A DNA stretch of 27,973 nucleotides from contig LDXR01000020.1 of assembly GCA_001443495.1 (NCBI GenBank), forward strand, positions 15,738 through 43,710, read 5' to 3'. How positions within the stretch are numbered: position 1 is the first letter of the stretch; every line of letters starts with the position of its first letter. Under the pieces are notes generated by a model. The model worked only from the letters and a program-made list of their open reading frames with translations. It was not told where the DNA came from and searched no databases. The position numbers were made by a program, and so were the translations under genes. The stretch is from a candidate division NC10 bacterium CSP1-5 (GTDB lineage Bacteria > Methylomirabilota > Methylomirabilia > Methylomirabilales > CSP1-5). Below are positions 8,961 to 16,395 of the stretch, one piece after another.

Positions 8961-9698
8961 ATGGCGAAGGTGATGCGACCTCGCTTATCGGTCAATGTGG
9001 ATCACATCGCGACGCTCCGGCAGGCGCGGAGGGGGTCAGAGCCTGACCCGGTGGCCGCGGCCATCCTCGCCGAAGTGGCGGGGGCTTCGGGTATCATCGT
9101 CCACCTTCGGGAGGACCGGCGCCACATCCAGGATCGGGACCTGCGGCTGCTGAAAGAGGTGGTGAAGACCCAGTTGAATCTGGAAATGGCCGCAACGGAC
9201 GAGATGGTCAAGATCGCCCTCGAGGTCCTCCCTGATGTGGCTACCCTCGTGCCCGAGCGACGGCAGGAGCTGACGACCGAGGGGGGCCTGGATGTTGCCG
9301 GGCAGGAAGAGCGGCTGGCTCGGGTGGTCCGCGTGCTGATCGAAGGGGGGATCAGGGTCAGCCTTTTCATCGATCCTTCGCCTGAGCAGGTGAAGACCTC
9401 GAAGCGTACCGGGGCCCCGTTCGTGGAGATTCACACGGGGCGATATGCGGAGGCGCAGACAGAGGCTGAGCGTCAGAAGGCGCTCCTCAAGATCATGGAA
9501 GCTGCCCGGCTCGCGCGAGACCTGGGCCTGCGAGTGGGCGCCGGACACGGTTTGACCTATCAAAATGTGATACCCGTCGCGGCGATTCCGGAAGTGGAAG
9601 AGCTGAACATCGGACACAGCATCGTCGGGCGGGCATCCCTGGTGGGTATGGATCGAGCCGTCCGTGAGATGCGGGATCTCATTCGTGGAGCTCGCTAG
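8961..9698 (+). CDS. pdxJ: pyridoxine 5'-phosphate synthase
   Basis: PdxJ joins deoxyxylulose-5-phosphate and 3-amino-2-oxopropyl phosphate to make pyridoxine phosphate, the last ring-forming step of the DXP-dependent vitamin B6 route. The 245-residue protein shows the family N-terminus [16 protein letters not shown], the [13 protein letters not shown] segment, NLEMAAT, and the C-terminal phosphate-binding stretch [13 protein letters not shown] with [12 protein letters not shown]. The ATG at 8961 has only a weak ribosome site. An in-frame ATG at 8973 ([10 protein letters not shown]) would start closer to the conserved core and has AAGG just before it, so either is possible. It lies 20 bases after glmM. 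A heptamer repeat begins immediately after its stop codon. Confidence 0.96.
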   Translation: MAKVMRPRLSVNVDHIATLRQARRGSEPDPVAAAILAEVAGASGIIVHLREDRRHIQDRDLRLLKEVVKTQLNLEMAATDEMVKIALEVLPDVATLVPERRQELTTEGGLDVAGQEERLARVVRVLIEGGIRVSLFIDPSPEQVKTSKRTGAPFVEIHTGRYAEAQTEAERQKALLKIMEAARLARDLGLRVGAGHGLTYQNVIPVAAIPEVEELNIGHSIVGRASLVGMDRAVREMRDLIRGAR

Positions 9699-9746
9699 AC
9701 TCAGTCCTCAGTCCTGAGTGCGAGGACTCAGTGACGAAAACTGAGC
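9699..9746. repeat. period-7 dyad repeat between pdxJ and acpS
   Basis: Heptamers ACTCAGT, CCTCAGT and CCTGAGT run in register from 9699, then GCGAGGA and CTCAGTG, and CTGAG returns around 9741. The left part and the GAGGACTCAG that follows are near reverse complements, so the transcript could fold into a hairpin. It directly abuts the pdxJ stop codon and lies within the operon. Confidence 0.6.
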
Positions 9747-9778
9747 CAACTGTGATAGGGGAGGGTGTTCGCCGGACG

Positions 9779-10156
9779 ATGATCGTGGGAGTGGGTACTG
9801 ACCTCGTGTCGATTCCGCGAATGCGGGCGGTGCTGGCACGGTACCGGGATCGGCTCTGTCGGCGCCTCTACACGGCCGAGGAGAGGGCTGAGGGGGACGA
9901 GCGTCCTCTCCCGGAGCTCCACTTTGCCTCTCGGTTCGCCGCCAAGGAGGCGGTCCTGAAGGCGCTGGGGACCGGGTGGGGGGCGGGCGTCGCCTGGCGA
10001 GAGGTTGAGATCGTTGGACCTCGAGGGAGGCCGCCGGAGGTGAAATTATCGGGCCGGGCGCGTCTCGTGGCGGAAGAGAGGGGAATCCGTTACCTGCACC
10101 TGAGCCTGAGCCACGATGGGGACTACGCGGTCGCCTTTGTTGTCGCCACCGACTGA
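9779..10156 (+). CDS. acpS: holo-[acyl-carrier-protein] synthase
   Basis: AcpS transfers 4'-phosphopantetheine from CoA to a serine of acyl carrier protein, activating it for fatty acid synthesis. The 125-residue product begins IVGVGTDLVSI, where the aspartate is the magnesium ligand. It contains FASRFAAKEAVLKALGTG, the conserved second metal-binding helix, and the C-terminal LHLSLSHDGDYAVAFV. I chose ATG 9779 because the conserved core begins immediately after it. A GGGGAGGG sits 14 bases upstream, slightly far, so in-frame GTG 9752 cannot be excluded. It sits between two heptamer repeats and upstream of nnr; acpS-nnr is a widespread gene pair. Confidence 0.95.
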   Translation: MIVGVGTDLVSIPRMRAVLARYRDRLCRRLYTAEERAEGDERPLPELHFASRFAAKEAVLKALGTGWGAGVAWREVEIVGPRGRPPEVKLSGRARLVAEERGIRYLHLSLSHDGDYAVAFVVATD

Positions 10157-10162
10157 TGGGGA

Positions 10163-10236
10163 GCAGTCCGCAGTCCGCTATCAGCATCAAAGGCTCTTAG
10201 CTGAGGGCTGGCTGCTGACAGCTGACGGCTATACAG
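10163..10236. repeat. period-7 dyad repeat directly before nnr
   Basis: GCAGTCC occurs twice in tandem (10163-10176), followed in register by GCTATCA and GCATCAA. The second half reads GCTGAGG, GCTGGCT, GCTGACA, GCTGACG, GCTATAC with a strict period of 7. TCAGC-type and GCTGA-type units face each other, giving dyad symmetry around 10185-10200. The repeat runs to within four bases of the nnr start codon. Confidence 0.65.
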
Positions 10237-11832
10237 ATGAAGGTCGTTACCGCCAAAGAGATACAGGAACTGGATCGCCGGGCTGAGGCGGAGTACGGCA
10301 TCTCCTCCCTCATCCTGATGGAGAATGCCGGGGCCGGAGCCGTCCGCGCGATGGAGCAGCACTTCCCACGACTGTACCGGTCCCGGGTAGTGGTGGTGTG
10401 CGGGAAGGGGAATAACGGGGGCGATGGGTTGGTGGTGGCCCGGCACCTGGTGAACGGCGGGGCCAGCGTCCAGGTCCTCCTGCTGGCGAAGAAGGAGGAG
10501 GTCAAGGGGGATGCGGCGGTCAATCTGGGGATCGCCCAGCGGTCGGGGATTCCGCTCGCCGAGGTGACCAGTGGCCGGGACCTCCACAAGCATCGAGAGT
10601 CCCTTGTCGCTGCCGATCTGATTGTCGATGCGATCCTCGGGACTGGCCTCACCGGGCCGGCCCAGGGGATCGCCGCCGAGGCGATCCAGCTCCTCAATGG
10701 CCTCGGGCGACCCCTCGTGGCTTTAGATCTCCCCTCCGGCCTCGGCTCGGACGATGGTCTCATCCAGGAGCCATGCATTCGAGCGCAGCTTACCCTGACC
10801 CTTGCCCTTCCGAAGCGGAGTTTGCTCCTCTTTCCGGCGGCTCGATGCGCGGGGGAGGTCCGGGTGGTGGATATTGGCATCCCTCGGGTGCTCCTCACGG
10901 ACTCCAAGCTGACGGTGGAACTCACCGAGCCGGAAGAGATAAAAACAGCACTCCCACCGCGGGACCCGGATGCTCACAAGGGGACCTACGGTCATGTCCT
11001 GGTCCTCGCCGGATCGCCCGGCAAGACCGGTGCGGCAGCGCTGTGCAGCCTTGCCGCCTTACGGGCGGGTGCGGGGCTGGTCACGTTGGCTGTCCCGGAA
11101 GGGCTCAACGACCTCATGGAGGTCAAGCTGACCGAAGTGATGACCGTTGGGCTTCCCGAAACCGAGGAGCGGACCGTCGCCTTCCAGGCCAGGGACGCGC
11201 TGCTCGGTCTCATGGAGGGGAAGCGGGTCCTCGCGCTGGGGCCAGGTCTCTCCACGCATCCCGAGACCGTCCGTCTCGTGGCTGCCCTGATCCAGGCTGC
11301 GAAGATCCCGCTGGTCATCGATGCGGATGGCATCACCGCCCTGGCCCGTCAGCCGGAGGTGCTCTCGAAGGCCTCGGTCCCCGTGATCCTGACACCCCAC
11401 CCCGGTGAATTGGGCCGCCTGCTCTCGGTTCCCAAGGAGGAGGTCATAGAGAAACAGATCCCGATCGCTCAGAAGGTCACCTCGACCTACAATGTGACCC
11501 TCGTCTTGAAGGGGGCCCGGACCCTGATCGCTGAGCCTGGGGGCGCGGTCCACATCAATCCGAGCGGCAACCCCGGGATGGCGACGGCGGGGGTCGGCGA
11601 TGTGCTAACCGGCGTGATCGCCGGCCTGATCAGCCAGGGGTTGGCGCCGGCCATAGGCGCCGTGGTGGGGGTCTACCTTCACGGGCTGGCCGGGGACCTT
11701 GCCTGCCGTGAGCTCGGTCCCGAGGCCATGATCGCCAGCGATCTGCTGGAAAAGCTTCCCGAGGCGATCCGCGCCTTCAAGGACGGGACTGTGCCTCGTC
11801 ACGCATGCTGGGAAGCCGGCGCGTCGACGTAG
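10237..11832 (+). CDS. nnr: bifunctional NAD(P)HX epimerase/dehydratase
   Basis: Nnr repairs hydrated NADH and NADPH. The N-terminal YjeF_N domain (about 1-215; GKGNNGGDG at 56-64) interconverts the R and S hydrates. The C-terminal ribokinase-like domain (about 240-520) dehydrates the S form using ADP, with motifs HKGTYGHVLVLAGS, TPHPGELGRLL and GNPGMATAGVGDVLTG. At 531 residues it is the full fused bacterial form. The start ATG 10237 gives the canonical N-terminus (VTAKEIQELDRRA), yet no Shine-Dalgarno is visible: the 70 bases before it are heptamer repeat. Translation may depend on ribosomes arriving from acpS or on an unstructured start. It ends the tilS-to-nnr run and converges on dacA. 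Confidence 0.96.
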   Translation: MKVVTAKEIQELDRRAEAEYGISSLILMENAGAGAVRAMEQHFPRLYRSRVVVVCGKGNNGGDGLVVARHLVNGGASVQVLLLAKKEEVKGDAAVNLGIAQRSGIPLAEVTSGRDLHKHRESLVAADLIVDAILGTGLTGPAQGIAAEAIQLLNGLGRPLVALDLPSGLGSDDGLIQEPCIRAQLTLTLALPKRSLLLFPAARCAGEVRVVDIGIPRVLLTDSKLTVELTEPEEIKTALPPRDPDAHKGTYGHVLVLAGSPGKTGAAALCSLAALRAGAGLVTLAVPEGLNDLMEVKLTEVMTVGLPETEERTVAFQARDALLGLMEGKRVLALGPGLSTHPETVRLVAALIQAAKIPLVIDADGITALARQPEVLSKASVPVILTPHPGELGRLLSVPKEEVIEKQIPIAQKVTSTYNVTLVLKGARTLIAEPGGAVHINPSGNPGMATAGVGDVLTGVIAGLISQGLAPAIGAVVGVYLHGLAGDLACRELGPEAMIASDLLEKLPEAIRAFKDGTVPRHACWEAGAST

Positions 11833-11985
11833 TGTGAACCCGCCTCGAGCGCAACGGTCTTGGCCCTGCATCAGGTCTGCTTCCCAATAGTTCATTCCTC
11901 TCAAGGTCTCCTCAACGTCTTTCGATCCCTCGCAAAAGGACGAGAGTTCAGACCGAACCTTCTTGATGAGGGACAAGACTGTCAT
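11833..11985 (-). other. possible gene remnant or small ORF downstream of dacA
   Basis: The 165-base nnr-dacA spacer holds no terminator I can see. On the minus strand a frame opens with ATG at 11985, twelve bases after the dacA stop. It begins MTVLSLIKKVRSELSSF and continues with DVEETLRGMNYWEADLM, which looks amphipathic and protein-like for about 45 residues. It then runs on antisense into nnr, where the translation looks random, to a stop at 11605. There is no ribosome site and third-position GC is lower than in neighbours. I do not recognise the sequence. It could be a degraded gene end or chance. Confidence 0.2.
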
Positions 11986-11997
11986 GCCAGGGGGCGA

Positions 11998-13134
11998 TCA
12001 GTTGAAGGGGAGGCGGAGGGTGTGGAGGATCCACTTCATCCACCCCCCTCGGGGGACGGCGTTCATGGCGACCAGGTCGGCGCGCGCAATCTCCTGGCCT
12101 TCGGCGGTGATCACGGCTTCTCCAACCTTCTGCCCCTCGGAGATAGGCGCGATGAGCTTCTCGGGAAGCTGGTAGGTAAGGGTTGGCTCGGGGGCCCCGT
12201 TCCTGACGGTGACGGTGCCGGGCCGCTTCACCGAGATGGCGAGGAGATCTTCCGCCCCCTTCCAGACGGGAAGATTCTTCACCCGGTCCCCTGGACGGAA
12301 GAAGTACACATTGTGAAAGTTCTTGAACCCGTAGTTGAGGAGGCGGAGCGCGATCTCGTGCCGGCTCCGTTCATTGCGCGCCCCGAGGACGACAGCGATC
12401 AGTCGCCGTTCCCCCTCCTTTCCGGTCAGCACGATGTGATAGCCGGCCCCCTCCAACCAGCCGGTCTTGAGGCCGTCCACGCGGGGATCCTTCCCAAGGA
12501 GGTGGTTCCGGTTCTGTTGTCTGATCCCGTTGTATTCGAAGTTCTTCATGGAGTGAAGCTGCAGCGCGGCCGGATGATCCTGGATGAGGTGAAGCGCCAG
12601 GCGCGCCATGTCGCGGGCCGTGCTATACTGGTTCTCGGCCGGAAGGCCGTGGGGATTCTGGAATTGGGTATCGCTGAGCCCCAGTTCTGACGCCTTGGCG
12701 TTCATCCGAGCCACAAAGGCGGCCGGAAACCCTGCGATGTGTTCTGCAAGGGCAATCGTGGCGTCATTTCCGGAGACGATGGCTACCCCCTGCAAGAGCT
12801 TTTCAAAGCTGACCCGGTCTCCCGTCTGCAAGAAGACCTGGGACCCGCCCATCTTTGAAGCCTGCTGACTGGCGGAGACCTGCTCGTCCAGGCGAACGGT
12901 TCCCCCCCGGAGGGCGTCGAAGGCGAGATAGACGGTCATGAGCTTGGTGAGGCTGGCAGGCGCAATGCGCCCGGTCCCGTTTTGGTCGTAGAGGACCTGT
13001 CCGGAGTCGGCATCGAGGAGCAGTGCTGCCTTCGCGTCGACCTGAAGGGCGGGCGCGTGCGTCCCTGCGTGAGTCGAGCGGACAAAAAGGACCATCAGGA
13101 ATACCGCAATGGGGCAGCCTGTCCGGCGCTGCAT
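11998..13134 (-). CDS. dacA: D-alanyl-D-alanine carboxypeptidase (PBP5/6 family)
   Basis: This is a low-molecular-weight penicillin-binding protein that trims the terminal D-alanine from peptidoglycan pentapeptides in the periplasm. The 378-residue precursor has a signal peptide (about 1-24, ending THAG). The three serine-acylase motifs are intact: SLTK (61-64, active Ser61), SGN (121-123) and KTG (223-225). After the S11 peptidase domain comes the PBP5-type C-terminal beta domain (about 275-360). The C-terminus (GGWMKWILHTLRLPFN) is amphipathic like the membrane anchor of PBP5. The start ATG 13134 has GGAGG five bases upstream; the frame is open further upstream but there it lies in tsaE antisense. 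It is transcribed away from tsaE. Confidence 0.96.
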   Translation of the reverse strand: MQRRTGCPIAVFLMVLFVRSTHAGTHAPALQVDAKAALLLDADSGQVLYDQNGTGRIAPASLTKLMTVYLAFDALRGGTVRLDEQVSASQQASKMGGSQVFLQTGDRVSFEKLLQGVAIVSGNDATIALAEHIAGFPAAFVARMNAKASELGLSDTQFQNPHGLPAENQYSTARDMARLALHLIQDHPAALQLHSMKNFEYNGIRQQNRNHLLGKDPRVDGLKTGWLEGAGYHIVLTGKEGERRLIAVVLGARNERSRHEIALRLLNYGFKNFHNVYFFRPGDRVKNLPVWKGAEDLLAISVKRPGTVTVRNGAPEPTLTYQLPEKLIAPISEGQKVGEAVITAEGQEIARADLVAMNAVPRGGWMKWILHTLRLPFN

Positions 13135-13179
13135 CGGCACCTCCGTCAGGGTTCGCCTTCGGCCCCCAGGTCGGGAGAG

Positions 13180-13188
13180 AGTATAGCA
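13180..13188 (-). promoter_or_regulatory. extended -10 promoter for dacA
   Basis: On the minus strand TGCTATACT is a good extended -10 element (TATACT matches 5 of 6). The position 17 bases upstream (GGCATC) is a poor -35, as is common with extended -10 promoters. Transcription would start near 13173 and leave a leader of about 40 bases. Confidence 0.5.
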
Positions 13189-13258
13189 CACTTCCCGATG
13201 GCGATGCCTCTTCGTCCGTGAGGCCTTCGCCCGTGATGTCCGACGAGGGGAGGAGAGC

Positions 13259-13765
13259 ATGGAGCGTGTTGCGGCGGCCAAGCGGCATGGGAAGAAGGTT
13301 ACCGTGATCTCCACCTCTCCGGCCGAGACGCAGCGACTGGGGATCTGGGTAGGACGGCGCCTGAACGCGGGGGACGTGATAAGCCTCACGGGAGACATGG
13401 GAACAGGGAAGACTCTCTTCACGCGGGGGATCGCAGAGGGGTTGGGAGTTCCTCGGGGACAAGGGGTCCGGAGCCCAACGTTCACCCTGGTCCATGAATA
13501 TACAGGAAGGCACCCGATCTATCATATCGATCTCTACCGCCTTCGGGGGAAGGAGTTGGAAGAGATCGGATGGGAAGAGTATCTTTGGGGGGAGGGAGTG
13601 ACGGTGATCGAGGCGGCCGAGAAGATTGAGCAGCGTCTTCCGGAGGAACGGCTCGACGTCGTTTTGGTGAGGGAGGGGGTACGGCAGCGGCGTCTTGTCC
13701 TGGTCGGATACGGCCGTCGGTTTCACCTGCTGGTCAAGGCCCTGGCGATGCGGGGAGGCCGCTGA
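13259..13765 (+). CDS. tsaE: tRNA threonylcarbamoyladenosine biosynthesis ATPase TsaE
   Basis: TsaE is the ATPase that works with TsaB and TsaD to place threonylcarbamoyl on A37 of tRNAs reading ANN codons. The 168-residue protein has a Walker A GDMGTGKT (45-52), followed by SPTFTLVHEY and YHIDLYRL, and the C-terminal VTVIEAAEKI segment where the family usually has EW. ATG 13259 is preceded by GGGGAGGAG. tsaB lies about 4 kb downstream in this window (17536-18249) but not in the same operon. No tsaD is seen here. The C-terminal tail after about 150 is basic and not conserved. Confidence 0.94.
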   Translation: MERVAAAKRHGKKVTVISTSPAETQRLGIWVGRRLNAGDVISLTGDMGTGKTLFTRGIAEGLGVPRGQGVRSPTFTLVHEYTGRHPIYHIDLYRLRGKELEEIGWEEYLWGEGVTVIEAAEKIEQRLPEERLDVVLVREGVRQRRLVLVGYGRRFHLLVKALAMRGGR

Positions 13766-13874
13766 GCCTTTTTCCGTTGCATGAGTCGAGATTCCATGTT
13801 AGGTAATTGAGCGCTTTATTATGCCGCATGCCCTGTGGCCGGGCACATGTGAGTATGGGTTTGGGGGGAAGGAG

Positions 13875-15296
13875 ATGAGGCGCAGAAGAAGGTACCGTCT
13901 CTGGGTGGCCGCATCGGCCGCGATGCTCGCCTGCCTTGCCGTGGGTCCCCATCTGGCTCATGGCCAGAAACCGTTCTGGCGTGAGGGGGGCCTGGTCGAT
14001 GAACCGAGCTCGGATCTTGCGCGGCTCAATCGTTCCCTGACCCAGTTGGCGGCCTTGATCCAGCCCGCGGTGGTACAGATCGGGATCGAGCGGGGAGCAG
14101 AGGATCAGGTTCCGCAGGACCATCCTCCCCTTCCCGAGGAACAACCAGAACGTCCTCGGGTGGGTTCGGGATTCATCATCAGCGCGGACGGCTACATCTT
14201 GACCAACCACCATGTCGTCGGTGAGGACCGAGAGGTGGAGGTGGAACTGTACGACGGCCGGACCCTCCCCGCCAAGGTGGTCGGCAAGGATCGCCGGACC
14301 GATCTCGCCCTCCTGAAGGTGGATGGCGGGGGCTCCCTGCCGGTCCTCCCGCTGGGGAACTCGGACCACGTGCAGATCGGCGAGCTGGTCATTGCGGCCG
14401 GCAATCCCTTCGGACTGGAGCACACCGTGACCGTCGGGGTCGTGAGCCGGAAGGGACATGGGTTCGGACGACTCGGCTTTTTCGATGACTATATCCAGAC
14501 CGACGCCTCCATCAGCCCGGGGAACAGTGGAGGCCCCCTGGTGAATATGCGGGGGGAGGTCATCGGGATCAACACCGCTGTGATCCCCCGGCAGCGGATC
14601 GGCTTTGCCGTCCCGATCAACCTCGCCAAGTCGGTCCTGCCCCAGCTCCAGGCGCGGGGCCAGGTCTCGTGGGGCTTTCTGGGGATCGGAATCCAGGAGC
14701 TCAGCGCACCGTTGACCCAGGCCCTGGGGATGTCCAAGAAGCAGGGAGCCTTGGTGACCAACCTTCTCTCGGGACTGGCGGCCGAGAGGGCGGGACTTCA
14801 GCGGGGGGATGTGATCCTGGAGTTTGACGGCACCGACATTACGGATGTGCGGACCCTGCAGCAACGCGTGGCTCGCACTCCGGTGGGGACCAAGGCGAAG
14901 ATCAGGATCCTCCGTCAGGGTGAGGTCCAGAGCGTGACCGTTGTGATAGGGGAGTTCAACCCAGAAGTAGAGGCGCTGGCGCGTCCCGAGCGGTCTCCGG
15001 AGCCGGCGCCTAAGGAGGTCATGGGTCTCACGCTCGAGGAGCTGACGCCCGAGACCGCCAAGAAGTTCCGGTTGAGCGTGGAGAAGGGGCTGGTTGTGAC
15101 CGAGGTGACCAAGGGAAGCTCCGCGGCGCGGGCCGGCGTCCGCCCGGGCGATCTTTTGACGGAGGTGGATCAGAAAACGGTCAAGACCATCCAGGAGGTG
15201 CACCAGGCGCTGAAAGGGTGGAAGCGACAGATCCACCTCTTTCTGATGCAGCGCGGTACGAGCTTCTTTTACGTGGGGGTCCGGAAACAGGGATAG
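13875..15296 (+). CDS. degP: Do/DegP-like periplasmic serine protease with two PDZ domains
   Basis: This is an HtrA-family envelope quality-control protease and chaperone. From ATG 13875 it has 473 residues: a basic N-region (MRRRRRYR), hydrophobic core and AHG-Q cleavage-like site for export, then a trypsin-like domain. The triad is His113 (TNHHVV), Asp143 (RRTDLALLKV) and Ser218 (GNSGGPLVN). PDZ1 (about 266-357) and PDZ2 (about 382-470) follow. The GGGGGGAAGGAG just before the ATG is very close, so initiation may use its upstream half. The alternative ATG at 13821 would put 18 unsuitable residues before the signal peptide. A hairpin terminator follows the stop codon. It is 109 bases after tsaE and may have its own promoter (TATTAT at 13817-13822, weak -35). 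Confidence 0.95.
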   Translation: MRRRRRYRLWVAASAAMLACLAVGPHLAHGQKPFWREGGLVDEPSSDLARLNRSLTQLAALIQPAVVQIGIERGAEDQVPQDHPPLPEEQPERPRVGSGFIISADGYILTNHHVVGEDREVEVELYDGRTLPAKVVGKDRRTDLALLKVDGGGSLPVLPLGNSDHVQIGELVIAAGNPFGLEHTVTVGVVSRKGHGFGRLGFFDDYIQTDASISPGNSGGPLVNMRGEVIGINTAVIPRQRIGFAVPINLAKSVLPQLQARGQVSWGFLGIGIQELSAPLTQALGMSKKQGALVTNLLSGLAAERAGLQRGDVILEFDGTDITDVRTLQQRVARTPVGTKAKIRILRQGEVQSVTVVIGEFNPEVEALARPERSPEPAPKEVMGLTLEELTPETAKKFRLSVEKGLVVTEVTKGSSAARAGVRPGDLLTEVDQKTVKTIQEVHQALKGWKRQIHLFLMQRGTSFFYVGVRKQG

Positions 15297-15327
15297 AACT
15301 GCAGGTGGTGGCGATACGGACAAACGG

Positions 15328-15365
15328 CAGGCCCCTGCGCGGATGCGCAGGGGCCTGGTTTTTCT
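15328..15365 (+). terminator. Rho-independent terminator of the DegP-like gene
   Basis: A 13-base-pair perfect stem (CAGGCCCCTGCGC, 15328-15340; GCGCAGGGGCCTG, 15345-15357) with loop GGAT is followed by GTTTTTCT. It stands between the convergent protease and sod genes. The minus strand has no good T-run after the stem, so it mainly serves the plus strand. Confidence 0.9.
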
Positions 15366-15373
15366 CGATCCGT

Positions 15374-16000
15374 TTAGCGGACAAATTTCTTGAAGCGGTC
15401 GTTGATGCGGCCCCAGTGCAGGTTGCCGAGGAAGTTATCGATGTATTTTGCCCGTCCGGGGCCATCCTTGTGGTAGTAGGCGTGCTCAAAGACGTCGCAC
15501 GCGATCAGCGGGACGCCACCCCAGATGGCTCCGTACTGGTGCTCGTCTACCTCGACGTTCAAGAGGCGCCGAGACCAGAGGGCATCGTACACCAGAAGGG
15601 CCCAGCCGCTCAACTTGGCCGAAATACCGGTCGCCTTGAAGTCAGCCTTCCACGCGTCGAGAGAGCCGAAGTCCCGTTCGATGGCCTTCAGGACGTCGGC
15701 GCCTTTCTTGGGGTCGCCGTCTCCCCCTATCACTTCCCAGTAGACATCGTGGAGGAGGGCCCCGGCATGATTCCAGGTGAAGCGGCGCTTGAGCTCTCCG
15801 ACGATGCTGTAGTTGCCATTGGCGGCGGCCCGATCCGCCGACTCGAGGCCTTTCTCGATATTATTCAGCGCCGTTACATAGCCCTTGTGGTGCGTGTTGT
15901 AATGCCAATCGGTGGTCTCAGGGCTGACGACGCTGGTGAGCAACGTCTTTGCTTCCTGATCCGTGTACGGGCGCGGGGTGAGCTTCCACTCGTAGGCCAT
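15374..16000 (-). CDS. sod: superoxide dismutase, Mn/Fe family (His-type)
   Basis: This enzyme dismutates superoxide to oxygen and hydrogen peroxide. At 208 residues without a signal peptide it is a cytoplasmic enzyme of usual length. Metal ligands by alignment to known motifs are His33 (TTDWHYNTHH), His84 (LLHDVYW), Asp169 and His173 (DVFEHAYY). The second-sphere position is Gly80, and a histidine (H154, in VDEHQYG) lies 15 residues before the Asp ligand. This resembles the mycobacterial and halophilic-archaeal subgroup, in which His replaces the usual Gln; metal choice cannot be read from this. The start has AGGGAGGA just upstream. The gene is monocistronic and convergent with the DegP-like protease. 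Confidence 0.95.
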   Translation of the reverse strand: MAYEWKLTPRPYTDQEAKTLLTSVVSPETTDWHYNTHHKGYVTALNNIEKGLESADRAAANGNYSIVGELKRRFTWNHAGALLHDVYWEVIGGDGDPKKGADVLKAIERDFGSLDAWKADFKATGISAKLSGWALLVYDALWSRRLLNVEVDEHQYGAIWGGVPLIACDVFEHAYYHKDGPGRAKYIDNFLGNLHWGRINDRFKKFVR

Positions 16001-16395
16001 CGCTGTCCTCCCTTTCCTTCAGGTTTTCGTTGGGCCCAGGCGACACCCCGTCCTCTGGAAGGGACAGGGGAACGTCTCCGATTGGCGGGCGAACGGAAAA
16101 ACCTTAACGCACGTGAACCTCGATGTTCCAGCGTAGTCTATTGCGACCCGCCGGGAAGGTCAAGGGGAAAGCGGCGAGGTCGTCCGTTCCCTCTAAATTC
16201 TCGACATTCCATCATAATTCTTATAAAATAGTTGAAGTGTATTCCCTCGCTCGCGACACTGATTCATGAGACGCGTGAAGAGCGTCCCGGTGCTAAACAC
16301 ATCCGTAACGGGCCGTCCATCGTGTAACGTCAACGCAGGCCCTGGAGAACCGGACCTGGCGGATCGTTCGGGATGCCTGAGGGACGGGAGGACCG
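16001..16395. other. 395-base non-coding region between sod and the ydjM-like gene
   Basis: This divergent spacer has no convincing gene. The half nearest sod contains the dyad TGAAC-CTCGAT-GTTCC around 16114-16129, which could be an operator. The middle (16190-16260) is notably AT-rich and carries the promoter-like sequence listed separately. The last 150 bases before ATG 16396 would be an untranslated leader. No clear sod promoter could be picked out. Confidence 0.5.
16201..16229 (+). promoter_or_regulatory. candidate promoter for the ydjM-like gene
   Basis: TCGACA (16201-16206) and TAAAAT (16224-16229) are 17 bases apart, each matching consensus at 5 of 6 positions, in the most AT-rich stretch of the window. 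The implied leader is about 160 bases. Confidence 0.45.

Noticed and set aside
11860-12690. 276-codon plus-strand frame opposite dacA
   Set aside because: The minus-strand frame has SLTK, SGN and KTG motifs and a signal peptide; the plus frame has nothing recognisable.
13734-15323. 529-codon open frame on the minus strand opposite the DegP-like gene
   Set aside because: It is antisense to a protease with a full catalytic triad, signal peptide and PDZ domains; the translation shows no family features.
15328-15365. The terminator as a stop for sod as well
   Set aside because: On the minus strand the stem is followed by CCGTTTGT rather than a T-run, so termination of sod there is not supported.
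15218-16231. 337-codon plus-strand frame across sod
   Set aside because: It is antisense to a superoxide dismutase with all metal ligands; the frame is a by-product of codon bias.
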